Assembly: GCA_911728455.2 (NCBI GenBank)
Contig: OU452231.1
Coordinates: 4,744,236 to 4,808,235, forward strand
Length of the DNA stretch: 64,000 nt
Reading direction: 5' to 3'
Source: Marthasterias glacialis
Lineage: Eukaryota > Echinodermata > Asteroidea > Forcipulatida > Asteriidae
Position 1 is the stretch's first letter, and each line of letters starts with the position of its first letter. Below the pieces are notes generated by a model. The model was given only the letters and a program-made list of their open reading frames with translations. It did not search any database and was not told where the DNA came from. Shown here in pieces: positions 42,606 to 54,120 of this stretch. The position numbers and the translations under genes were made by a program.

Positions 42606-45600
42606 TGAACTAAGCATAAACAAAATTATGGTTACCAGAATAAGGTTACCAGCCAAAATAGCATATCACATGTACAATCTGTGACTGGTATCCTTCTTTC
42701 TATTGGCTTAACAGAAAATTATTAAGCATAATTTTATGCTTAAGCAGAATCAGCTCTGTTTTAGGCCCTGGCTGGAATAGAGGGCGTTTTTCCTCGTGCT
42801 GTAACGCTCCGTTCAATAATTCACTAAGGACAAGGCCTTTGTGTCCTACAATTTGGACCACTCGTATTGATTTGTACAAAGTAGTTCCAACAACTGGCTC
42901 GTGGCTAGTTCGCAAAGAGCTCGCCTCTCACCATTGTGGCCCTGGTTCGATTCCAAGCTAAAGACATATGTGAGAAGAGTTGTGTGTTGGTTCTCTCCTG
43001 TGCCACGAGGCTGTTACTCCAGGCCCTGCGTGTTTTTCCTTCCAGAAAAATAAAACACTTTCGATCTCTGGCTGTTGAAAAGTAGATGTTCGCAATGATT
43101 CACAATATACATACTTAATAGTAATTGAAAAGCTTGGTGCTGTTCATTAAGGGTAATTCAACCATGCAAATCCAACGACATTTAAATTTCTCTTGATTTC
43201 CCCCCCGTTAGGTTCGTTCAAATGGCTGGATGGGAAGAATCTGCACAGAGCTTCCACTTGGTGGAGCCCAGGGGAACCAAACAACAGCGGTGGACAGGAA
43301 GATTGTGTTCGTGCATGGATCGAGTATGACTTCAAGTTGGACGACAATGCATGTTCTAGGTTGTACAAAAGCATATGTGAACAACACTCATGTAGGTACT
43401 TTTTGTGGTTCAATTTTTTATCCTGCCAGTTGATGTAATTTGATACCATGTAGTGCAATGTGCCATGAAATCAGCTTGCTGTATTCACTAATAAACAGCT
43501 TAATGAGTTAAAGCCAGTGGATACTTATGACCAGTCAAGAAATAAATGACCAGTCAAAATAAATCACCAGTCAATAACAGCTTTGATCCTTCCCGCCCAA
43601 ATGCGCATCCCTCTAACCCTACTAAGGCCTAATCCTCAGCATCACCGGCAGTCCAGCATTCTTCTGAAGCCGAGTAGAGTAGGACTATACTGTTCAAAAC
43701 GTTAAGACCACAAAGCCACCACTCTTCTCCTAAAATAAGAGATGTATACCTGGTTGTAGTACCCGCAATTCAAGTTTACTAGTTAGGCCTATATAGTTAC
43801 TTTACATTTAGGTCATCTTGTTTTCCAGAATCACTTCATCAAAACTCTCTGACATCTTTCTCTATGCAATCAAACAGATGTAATTATTGCATGTTTGATT
43901 TCAGATTTTAATGATTAAAATGTTGCCTGCTGACTGGCAATTCGATTCATATTTGTATTTTAGATATTGTTTTAATCCTATCAGGACCGGGGGGAGGGGG
44001 GGGGGGCACAATGTGCCCCCCCTCACCATTCCCCCCCCCCCCGTAACTTTTTAACGCTTAGGCCGATCACCGCGAAATTTTCTGACTTTCCCAAAATATA
44101 TCTAAGATCATGTTGGTAAAAAATAATTGATACCGGGGGTTAGCTGTTGCCATGGCAACTATTTGTTTGACCTTGGGTCGCACGATTTTACTGGGTTTTA
44201 GTGATTTTTAAAAACTTTTTGAACATAATTACCGTTTATTTTTTATTGCTTTATTGCTTTATAGTCCGTAATTAAATTAGGGGGTCAAATTATTATTTTT
44301 TAACAATGGAATATTTTCAACAATTTCTTACTTTTCAAACCCAAAAAATATATAGATTTGTCAACCAAGCCTTATTATTTCTCCCTGGGCCCTTGGCGGC
44401 GGCCATTTTGATTTTTAAGTGAAAAAACGCAAACAAATAACTTGTTCCCAAAAATGGGATAAATTAATGAATTATAACGCCCCAAAAGGTGACACCAGTA
44501 ACTACATTAGGTTCAAATTATATTGATCTTGTTAAAGTTTGCCAAGTTTCAAAACATTTGGACGAAAAATACAGAAGTTGTGGGGAAAAAACGATTTATG
44601 ACCAAAAATGGGCAAAAAACAGTTTAAAAAAAATGCCCTCAAGTGACGATTTTTTGAAATTTCATCAAAATTGGTGGAACACTTTGGAAAATACGGAGGG
44701 GGTGCCCCACCGGTCCCTGTACATCAAAAAAAGCCCGGTCCTGATAGGGTGAAAGCATGTACATTGATTCTGTATTTTTCCCAACTGATACAGCCCCACC
44801 AGAATTTATAAGGTTTGGACTCAATCCACGCGCCGCTCAATAGACCGATCCATTATTGACCAATCACAGCATTGGCTGCATCACCACTGTACACGTGGGC
44901 AGTACCATGTGCGTCTATACTATTTTTAATGCAACACTGCACGACACGAACGTGCGCGCTATAAGTATGCGAATGCATGTTCACATTTACTTGCACAGTC
45001 TATAGGATTTTTATCGGACTTTCGGTGGCGTGCCCAAGGAAGTGATTGGTCAAAACGTGTGGGGGCGGGGCTTAATGGATCGGTCTATTATGGTATCCCG
45101 CAAAAGAGGAATCAACTATCATACAGCAACTCAGCCTCGTTCCCAGGGGTAGATGATCTCGCCCCGCCACTTTGTTTTTGGTACCGAGAGATATGGTGGC
45201 GAGGTTGACAGCAACTGGTTTCTAGCCTCGTTCCCAGGGGTAACTGATCTCGCCGCGCCATTTTTTTTGGTATCGAGGCTTGCTAGATCAAAACCCTGGA
45301 ATTGTGACAAGAAAATCTCCCCATGGCCTATCCACTCGACGCGCCACTCAATGGTATCCCGCAAAAGTGGCATAATTAATCATAGACCAACTGGTCCCCT
45401 CTCATTCTTCTTTGATTTGTGACCTGGGCCCAATTTCATGGCTCTGTTTACCGTAAGCAAAAAATCGGCGCTTGCGGAAGCAGAAAATTCCGCGCTTACT
45501 TAAGCGTTTTTCACGGGTTAGCAAGAAATTTTTGCTTGTGCGCGTGCGTAGTTCACGTAACTAAGGATTCCGTGCTTACACAGCTAGCGCAGAAATTCGG

Positions 45601-46968
45601 CGCTTACATCGTAAGCGGCGAATGGTCTTCGTAAGCGCAGGGCCCAATTTCATGGCTCTGCTTACTGCGTCATTCTGCGCTTACGAAGACCATTCGCCGC
45701 TTCCGAGGTTAGCGCCGATTTTCTGCGCTAGCTGTGTAAGCACGGAATCCTTAATTACGTGAACTACGCACGCGCACAAGCAAAAATTCCTTGCTAACCC
45801 GAAAAATACGCTTAAGTAAGCGCGGAATTTTCTGCTTTCGCAAGCGCCGATTTTTTGCTTACGGTAAATAGAGCCATGAAATTGGGCCCTGAATGACGCA
45901 CAGTAAGCAGAGCCATGAAATTGGGCCCTGTCTAACTGTATGCAGGTTTGGTGACCGCGTAAAAACGAATCATTTGAATTATGATCGCGTCAAAATACTT
46001 GCATTTTTGCAACGCGCGAACTCATTTTGACACGCGTGTACCAGCGCCCTAAGGGTGCTCAAAAGTTTTTAACAAGCAATCGCGCATAGCAGTCAGTTTT
46101 GGGAACCAATCACCATTGTTTTTCGGTACTCCACTTCCAGGGGTTAGAGACGGGGGTGAGAGGTATCCATGCGGGGCGCTGCCCATGGTGGCGAGGTTGC
46201 TTGGACGCACTGCCCATGGTGGCGAGGTTTTCTGGTCCCCTCTTTTTCTTCTTTGATTTGTAACCTCGTCTTAGTGCAAGCAGTTTAGGGTGACCGCGTG
46301 GAAATGATTCATTTGAAGTAGCATTGCCTCAAAATGATTCATTTTGAAGTGTGATCGCGTCAGAATTCTTGCAATTTGCATTGCGCTTACTCATTTGTCA
46401 GTGGGGGTAAGAGACGAGAGGTATCGATACGGCGCGCTGCCCATGACTTGAAGTCCTTTTCACTTCATGAAAAACATGAAGTTTCAGCATTTTCGGATCC
46501 TTCTGCGTGAAAATAAATGTTCGAGATTATCGCCGATATCTCAAGAACGCTAACATATTTTCAAAACAGAATTTTCAGAGGTTAGTTTTTGGTATATGTT
46601 TATATAGGATTGCAACAAATGTATGGTTGAAAATACCTTTCCTTTAAGCAATTTAGATATGTTACCAGTACAATTAAAGATGTTTTTCTTTCTATTTGAT
46701 AGGTCCTGCCAAGACATTCTCCATCACCAAGGGTTACCGTCTCCATGGCAATGTCCTGGAAACGATGGAAGTCTCTACCCTGACTCGGTGCTGCGGTGCA
46801 TGCATGTCTCATTTGAATTGTGTATCGGTGAACTTTGACCTCAGTGGAGCTGGTGTGGAAGGTAGGCGTGTCCGAAAAATGTGTGAATTGAACGGATATT
46901 CCAAGGCTGGGAATGAAGAGAACTTTGTGGTGAGTGAGGGATTTACGTATGCAGAGGTGGATATGTAA
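40330..46968 (+). CDS. Lectin gene 4: secreted C-type lectin with PAN/apple-like domain
   Basis: Exons 40330-40387, 40723-40947, 43212-43391 and 46703-46968 join in phase 1 to give 242 residues. The signal peptide is MFHVRIEIWTLVWMLVSIQ. Exon 2 is one codon shorter than in the other genes (GADSETEG) and differs most within its middle (IETNDEFEFIQQ). The CTLD keeps E116-P-N, with LDDN where genes 2 and 5 have LNDG. Exon 3 ends CAC TCA T before GTAGGT, so the PAN domain is in frame, joined through a cysteine at the junction. AATAAA follows exon 3 (43490-43495) and the PAN exon (46981-46986). Intron 3 (3.3 kb) holds several nested MITEs. Best candidate in the window for a full-length, calcium-binding lectin. 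Confidence 0.87.
41787..42568. mobile_element. piggyBac-like MITE, intron 2 of gene 4
   Basis: Same element and insertion site as 31098-31917. Ends CCCGGTCCTGACAGGG followed by TTAA at 42565-42568. It is shorter by the loss of an internal stretch around the TGAAATGGTTTTGG sequence (near 42058). Confidence 0.7.
42578..42605 (+). repeat. Poly-A run in intron 2 of gene 4
   Basis: About 27 A in a row. In gene 3 (32098-32127) the run is interrupted by T and is preceded by about 180 bases missing here, so the two introns differ by a deletion at this tract. Confidence 0.75.
42870..43065 (+). mobile_element. tRNA-derived SINE in intron 2 of gene 4
   Basis: Same insertion as in gene 3 (32393-32580), with B box GGTTCGATTCC near 42945 and the same tail. 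Confidence 0.7.
43972..44753. mobile_element. piggyBac-like MITE, intron 3 of gene 4
   Basis: TTAA at 43972, then TCCTATCAGGACCGGGG; ends CCGGTCCTGATAGGG, then TGAA, a likely mutated TTAA. The inner palindrome GGGGGCACAATGTGCCCCC is intact at about 44001. The gene 3 version is truncated. Confidence 0.7.
44839..45089. mobile_element. MITE with AATAGACCGATCC termini, unit 4
   Basis: Copy of the 785-1042 element with the same 17-base perfect termini; it has an extra TTGCACAGTCTATAGG segment near 44993. Confidence 0.75.
45426..45889. mobile_element. Head-to-head pair of GGGCCC MITEs (long palindrome)
   Basis: Two arms of about 215 bases (45426-45640 and 45675-45889) are inverted copies with few mismatches, starting GGGCCCAATTTCATGGCTCT and ending with its reverse complement, separated by about 34 bases. 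A partial third terminus follows at about 45900-45930. Short open frames here are by-products. Confidence 0.75.
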
Positions 46969-47223
46969 ATTAGATACGTGAATAAATTATAAATGATGAA
47001 TAAAACCCGGCTTAACATTTAAAAAACGTTCTAAGCTGTTTTGGCAGAGTGTTTAGCGCAATCTTGGGACTTGCTCATTCTTGGGATGGAGCTTCAGTCA
47101 ATCTTGATACTTTTTCATCCCCATTTTGAGAGCTCAACCTCAAGATTGTCCCCGTCCTACAGTAGCGGCAAGCTAGCCCCACTAGTGTGACAAAGGATTG
47201 ACATTGGGTGTATCCTAAGCTAC

Positions 47224-47861
47224 GGTGTTCCACATATGCAACTACTTAGAAAAAAACAAGTAAAAAGATAAGCGTCCCATTTTGTTTCCCCGTCGCATTT
47301 TTCGATCATTTCCGTCACATTTATGTATTTTTTCCGTCGCATGTTTTTTCCAGTCTCATGGTTTTTTTTTCTGTCGCATTTTGTGTATATCTATTATTTT
47401 TGTTTTGCTGACAGGCAGTCGCGAATCGGGGGAGGGGGGAGGGGGAGGGGTCGGGGTCGACCTCTTCACCTGCACTGACACCAACATAAAATGAAGATTA
47501 AATTCAGCAGGGGTTCTTATCGGACATCCAAAAGAAATCCGAAGGCTTTGCCCCCCCCCTACCCCCACCCCTACCACCCCCGCAAAAATCCTGGATCCAC
47601 CCCGTCTGCGTCTATAGTCTGTAGTGTATTTTTATGTAAATTTGCCGCAACACACACGCACACATACTTTTTAAATGCTCTTTTACATAAAAAGACGCAA
47701 TAGATTATAGACAGTCGGGTGGATCCAGGATACTTGCAGGGGGGGGGGGGCAGGCACTTCGGATTAATTAAAAACATGCGACGGAAAAAATGCGACGAAA
47801 ACAAATGCGACTGCTATTAGTATTATCTTTTAAAAGTAGTGGCGAATAATTATGAAACACC
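47224..47861. mobile_element. GTCGCATTTT-array MITE downstream of gene 4
   Basis: Same structure and nested palindromic GGATCCAGGAT repeat as the unit 1 copy (2654-3298), with which it shares almost all bases. Confidence 0.65.
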
Positions 47862-48134
47862 GTATTAGCCGCACATCGTGCCCCAATCTCTCGTCGTGCT
47901 GCTGATTGGCGGTGCATCCTCTGGATCGGAATCGATTTAATAATTAACATTTGAATTCATCTCCCCAGTGGCATAGCTGGGGGGGGGGGGGGGCAAGGGG
48001 GCAGCTGTCCTCTGTTGACTGCTGTTCCTCTAGTGTCTATCACTGATGACCAACACAAAATCTACAGATTGAGCAAAATTCTCACGTTGTGCCGCAGGGT
48101 GAAGGATCGATCTCAAGATAGAGCAGTGAAGATT

Positions 48135-48231
48135 AACCTTGAGATCAAGAAGCTTAATCTTGAGATAAAACTGCTTAATCTTGAGATCAAACTGCTTAAT
48201 CTTGAGATCAAACTGCTTAATCTCAGGATTG
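48135..48231 (+). repeat. 21-bp VNTR, unit 4 (four copies)
   Basis: Four TTGAGAT units as in unit 1; the flanking frame ends differently from unit 1, which argues against a coding role. Confidence 0.8.
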
Positions 48232-48639
48232 CACTCAGCGTATACACTTGTGCATTAATTCATGTTCATATTACTGGTGTTCATCAGTTTGAAGTGGTTT
48301 TAATATATACTCAGATTATCATGTACATTGTATCTTGTATGACTTGAAGCTCATGTGTTGTTCTTAACGGGTTTCAAATTGGCAAAAAGGATGTATGAAA
48401 GAGGGAATGAATTCAAAATGAAAGTTCTTCTTTGTAACACAAGAATGTATACAGAAAGCATTGTTTGTATTTAAATTTAACTGAAAATGCCTTCCAAGTT
48501 TATTATCAATAGACACTTAATGATAACAGATACAGCAAACTATATTCCATGTATGGACTGAAATTATTATTATTATTATTTTTTTTTACTTTTCTTTGTC
48601 CAACTTACAATCATTTATTTATTGTGAATTTGATATTAG

Positions 48640-50357
48640 CTCCCCGAGGAATTTGAAATTCCCCAGGCGAAGCCTAGGGAACTAGTTTGTCAATTTCCAA
48701 TGGGAGCTAATATCGACTGGCCACCCCATAATAAACCAAGTGATATTTGTTTTACTATATACCTGATAACTTCTCCAGTTTGGAATCAGTGGGATTGGCA
48801 ACACGGATCGACGTTTAATTGTATACGTACTATAGTCTATTTGCCATGCGAAGCGCGGCAAACAGCTAGGGGGTATGGCACAGGATGTAATAATATTCAC
48901 ATGATGGAAGTAAGGGCCTTGTCACACAGGGCAATTTTTACTGGCAACTTGGAGGCAACCAACTGCACTGCATGCAAAAGAAACACTTTGGGAGCACAGG
49001 GGTTATTTTTCTAACAATGTCTTACAACCCTTAAGAAAATTAGGTGAACATTCAAAAGTGAATGCCTTTTCTTTTTGGAGATTGCCTGGAACTGGTTGCC
49101 TGTAAATTGCCTCGTGTGACATGGCCCTAAAACTCATAGAAAGTTGAAGTATTGTCAGGAAGAGTAGTGTTTTATTGTATTGCTGCGCATTTTGATATGC
49201 TGCAATTAACACCCCTGAGCATGGTATGAGCATGGAGGTAGAAATTAAATTAAAATTTCTACTTCCATGGTCTAAGGCATGTATAAAGTTTGAGTTAAAA
49301 TTGTAAGTTAATCGATGGTTTTCAAGATTGACGATTAAGATAACAGTGTATTTGTCGTACAATGTAACTGCGTAACATTCTTTGTGTGGGCGTATTTTAG
49401 TAATAAAAACAACTAAAATTAAACATGTATAAAAGATGATATTAATTAACTTGAGATCACATTTATAGAACCCCCCCACTAATTTGACCATTGAAGGAAT
49501 TCGTATAAGTTGGTCTTAAATGTAATGGCGGCAGCCATAAAAAACCGTACGTGTTAAGATGCATTGCAGCTATTAGTTTGAATCACTTTGAGGAAACGAC
49601 TCCCTTTGAAGTACTGTGGTTGGAGAGAAAGAAATAATGTTTAACCCCAAAAATTAGAATCTGAGAAATGTTATTGGAACAATGTTTCTTAGAAAGCGTA
49701 CTGATAGACGAATTGTGTCCCTTGGTGTGTAAATAAACCGCTCCAGATTTTTTTGGATATGCCTATGTGAAAAACGCTACCATCTTTTCACATGTTAGTT
49801 TTTTGGTAGATGTACAATTATATAGAATTGAAACAAATGTACGATTTCAAATGCCAAATGTATACGATCCCTTTAAAATCACTGATTTAAAATACGCATA
49901 CTAAGTCTATAATTACAATTTAACTGAACATTTATATTGTATTGGGATGTGGCATTTTTGTGTGCGAAAATGGGGGGGGGGGGGCTGCATTGTGGTTTTC
50001 TCTCCATAATTAGGGGGAAATGTAAACGTGAATAATTTTTGTTTTTGAAAATTGCTTGTAACTTCTTGGTTGCAAATTGCCTTGCGTCACATGGGCTTAC
50101 CGTTAGCGGGGGACATTTTTATTTATTAATTTTCTTGTATAGATGAGTGGACAAACTGCAAGGATGTCTGAGAGCTTTTGTTTCGATAGAAGTGGCTGTG
50201 CGTGATTGGAAAGTTTTGGTTGATTAAAATTTGCTGATTGATTGTTAAAGGTACTTGTTGGCTTCATTGGGTTGATTGTGGAGCATGAATTGAGCCAGTC
50301 ATGACCATTGAAGTTGTACTGGAGTATGGTATCAGAGTAGACTGTGAGGAGGTTGGT
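48640..50357. other. Spacer downstream of gene 4, no gene
   Basis: Matches 3865-5312: GCGAAGCGCGG block, CATGGAGGTAG palindrome and a TTAA-family relic (49552-49875). Unit 4 has an extra roughly 215-base insert (about 48915-49130), starting AGGGCCTTGTCACACAGGGC and ending in CTCGTGTGACATGGCCCTAA, with inverted ends, so probably another MITE. Confidence 0.5.
48914..49129. mobile_element. 216-bp MITE with GGGCC(T/A)TGTCACAC termini
   Basis: AGGGCCTTGTCACACAGGGC on the left and GTGTGACATGGCCCT on the right are inverted copies. CTGGCAACTTGGAGGCAACC is mirrored by GGAGATTGCCTGGAACTGG-type sequence. It is absent at the same place in units 1 and 3 (GATGGAAGTAAAACTC), so inserted after duplication; the sequence AAAACTC resumes after the element. 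Confidence 0.75.
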
Positions 50358-50361
50358 CACG

Positions 50362-50551
50362 GCCATAACGCTTCTCAGATTCAAATTTTGGGGGGATAAA
50401 AAGTGATATATTTTTCCATAACTGCAGTACTTCGAAGTGAAACATTTCTCAAAATGCATTATACTATTCAAAGCTGCTGTACTTCTTACCAAGTGAGTTA
50501 TTAATGCCATAAATTTTCAGAGTCATTACCAAACGTATACAGACCCTTTAA
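50362..50551. mobile_element. Half of a TTAA-family MITE at a deletion junction
   Basis: Only the right half of the 12135-12504 MITE is present, joined directly to sequence equivalent to 5313. Everything equivalent to about 5313-12315 (THAP transposon, minisatellite and flank) is missing. Confidence 0.7.
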
Positions 50552-53500
50552 GCATGGAAATTTGATAAAAAATGTATTAAAAAAATTGCTTTTCATAGAC
50601 CCTTTAACCCAAAATGGCTGCCAAATGCATTTTTCCGGGGTCACACAACCATGCTATAGACCTTTCTTCTGTTGACATGGGCGGCCATATGTACCGAAAC
50701 ATTCAAGCCTTGTTGAAAGACGTTGTGACCAAATTCAACATTTTTTTGCATTTTTTTTCTATAAAGAAAATACATCCCATTATTTGTTGGTTTGTTTTCA
50801 ACAAATTCTAAGCAATTTTTTTTTAATTTTGTGTAACATTTTTGCCAACTGTGCTTTTCTGTTTTTGCTTTGCACTGATGGCTGCCCGTAGTTTCTCCAT
50901 CTTGGTTGGCAAAAACTCGGGCTGTGACGTTACAAAAAAGGTATATAGTTTTATTTTGGCATTATTATTATTGGGAGAGGCCATTTTCGCAGTGCATTGT
51001 GGGAAACAAGTTGACAAGTTTTGGTCCTCGCGACCTCGAGTGTTTAAAGTTTTGTTGTTCTGTATTTGTGGCATAAGATGGTATTTTTTTTATGAGGCCG
51101 GTGAATGTTTGTCGTGTTCATGTAAGTCAGCCATTTAAAGGTCCTAAATTGCCGTGGGTCGCTGAGTTACGAGACTGATTTTTTAAAATAAATTTTTCGG
51201 AAAATTATCTCTCTGGGGTCAACTGTAGAGGGTGCACTGTCTTGTAAATGGTCTGCCCGTATTATTATTTTTGCTATTTTTAATTTTACAAATTATACAT
51301 AACAAATGAGTGCTTATAACAATGTGTGCTCATGTGTGCTTATGATAATTTTGTATAAATAGTAATGAAATAGATTCATGCTTGCTAGCTAATTCGTAGA
51401 TATGATAATTGTTATTTAATTTCATTCATTCCATTTTTGTAAGAACAATTGACAATTGAAAGTGAAAATGAACCTGTGGATTAAATGGTCAAGTTAAGAA
51501 GCTACCAGACCCTTTTTGTAGTTACAGCTCTTTGTAGATCTGTTAAAAATATACGTTCTGTCATATGGAGAGGGGGAAACATTCAGCTACTCTCTAAAAT
51601 GTGCAAGAGTGAAAAACCACTCGTTTTGTCCACCATACCAATCTTGTAAAGAGCCATAATGGCGGACAACTCTTTTTAGAGTGAAAGACGGGTATTTTCA
51701 ACTTAAAAAAGAGTGAAGTTCACTTCAGTTCACTCAAAAAGGTTGATGCACAGTGAGTTTCACTGTCAAAAGAGCCAAAATGACACCACTTCGGAGAGAG
51801 AGGAAAAATTAATGTTCACTCTTTTACATTTAGAAAGTAGGTTTATATATAGGTTTTTTCCCTAAGCATCTTTTTACGTATAATTATGTGTAGTTAGAGA
51901 TAATTATAGTTAACTACAATTTAATTTTCCATTTTCTTAGTGTTTATTAGATTATTATTATTGTCATTCTTCTAAAACTTTTAAAGCATTTTTTCGCAGC
52001 AATTTCTTTGCAAAATACTTTCTTTAAACAAACATTTATTGTAAATAATAGGCACATTATGAGAAATTTGACCCTGTTTAAAATTGTTTTTTTGAGATCC
52101 CTTGCCCTGTATCAGTAAACTGATCCTAAAGGTTTATATGGAAAAATCAATGCCGTTTAATACACTTAATTTTAGAGCAACATGAAATGATATTCTTGAT
52201 ACATAAAGTTTGGGGAGATGGGTTGGTCTGTGGTCAGAGTACATGCTATGGTCAAGCTTCAGTCAGTTGGATATTTTGGCTGATATCTATGGGCATCTAC
52301 CTTGTACAAACAACTTTCATCAAAAGGTTATGGGATTTGGTTCACTTAATTATTGTTATTGTTTTTTCTGTCACACTATTACACCATTTGAGACCAACGT
52401 ATGAAAATTATTGGTAATTTTACATTCTGAAAGCATTAACATATCGACCTTCAAGTAATGTACACAATTGATACAATAAGATATGAAACATTCATTGTAC
52501 CTCTGTGGTAGTGAGTAAGATGATGAAACATGCTCCGTTGAGTTGAATGATGAAAGAATACATTTGATTAATTTATCAACCCCACTGTGAGGTTCGGAAA
52601 ATAGTAATAAAAACAAGTAACGAGCCACAACACAAAAAGGGGGCAGCTAAAACGAATGGGATTTAGGCCAGTATAATCAATTCTACCTGAACAGGTTTAA
52701 TTAACATGGCAAAGGTACGTCATCTTCTTGGTAAATAGCAATGAAGGGAGACAAAAGGGCGGAAGATTACCCCGGTAATAAAATGCATAAAATTGATGAT
52801 GAGAGCAATAAAGAATGGAACTTGAGTCAGGTAGGCCTATATCATTTAAATCTGAAAAGGTATCTTGGGATCATCATCATAACAAGTACACCAGACTATT
52901 CACCTGATGTTGCTGCATGAGTTTACCACCATTTACTTATTTATTTATTTATTTATTTATTTTTCTTTTCTTTTGCAAGTTGAAGCTACACAGCTTCATT
53001 TATTCAAAACTTCAATGAATAGAATGAAGTACATATATGAAGTTAAAACAATTACAGGAAAACTAAAACAACTTCTTTTGTAAGAAGGAAAATCATGACA
53101 AAAACACTAGCACACAAAATAAAATGGTGTTACCCAACGAAATTTAACTCATCTTAAAGCCGGGATAATGTGGTTAAAATTAATTTAAATTCGTTTCTTT
53201 TACCCAGACTATACGTTGTGAGAAAACACGTATATTGCTTGTTCTTTAGGTTTGTAAGAAAATCCAAATCAAAATGGATTTGTAAATAGAACACAATTTT
53301 TTCCTACTCGAAGGGAGCATAATGGTTTCGTTGTTTTGTATACAGGTACCTAAAATACGGTTAGTCTGCTACGCTCAAAATTTATTCACAATAGAAAATG
53401 TATTCACAGCCAGAGGCTGGGTTAAAACATTCTAACAATATTACTGTAAAAACAAATCAGACAACAAAATACTTGGGGATGACGAAAAATAGAAAAACAT

Positions 53501-53790
53501 ATTTTTAATTAAATTATATTAATTAAGTTACATTACACTACGCTACGTTATGTTACTTAACCTAACGTTACATTATTATTACATTGCATTGCATTGCATT
53601 GCGTTGCGTTGCGTTGTATTGTTCTTGGCCACTGAAAACTATTTTAATACATGTTGATGTTATAAAAGGTTAGCATGTTAGCATCATGATATTGATTTTT
53701 TTTTGTCTATAATGTATATTTTTCCTTATAGCCTTTGAGAAAGACTCTGCTAGGGTCGAAACATTTTGTTTAGCTATATTATTATATTAA
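50552..53790. other. Duplicated intergenic block upstream of gene 5, no gene
   Basis: Close copy of 12505-15717, including the (TTTA)n (about 52936-52963) and CATTG pentamer tracts (about 53580-53618). It ends at the empty site of the 1.23-kb element (about 53776-53790). Confidence 0.5.
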
Positions 53791-53861
53791 CGTATTTCAG
53801 ACGTAGGCTAATTAGCTAAACGCTATTAAAAGTAACCTGTTGCATGAATGCATGCTACTTG

Positions 53862-54120
53862 TATGGATTGTTTCCGCATATTACAAAGGTTTTCATGGTA
53901 TTGAAGTTCAATTAAATTTTAATTGTTTTTGTTACCATGGTTTTCCCGGCGAATTCAACACTACACTAGTGATGCCAATATACCATCCATCATGTACATA
54001 AAATGAGACTCTTTTTGATCACCCCGCAGTGTATTTTCTAAAGTTAAACAATTAGGGAATTCGCTGTCGCCGATTGTAACGTTTATCCAGATGTCATAGA
54101 TTTAGCTGACATCCAACACA
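53862..54120 (+). promoter_or_regulatory. Conserved upstream region of gene 5
   Basis: Same blocks as upstream of gene 2, with ATGTACATAAAATGAGACTC about 125 bases before the ATG. Confidence 0.4.

Larger units (their letters stand above)
43508..46647. mobile_element. TTAA-family MITE in intron 3 of gene 4 with nested elements
   Basis: Left end GAGTTAAAGCCAGTGGATAC, right end CCTTTCCTTTAAGCAA. Nested inside are the piggyBac-like MITE 43972-44753, the MITE 44839-45089, the CCAGGGGTAA repeats (45125-45400) and the inverted pair 45426-45889. Confidence 0.6.
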
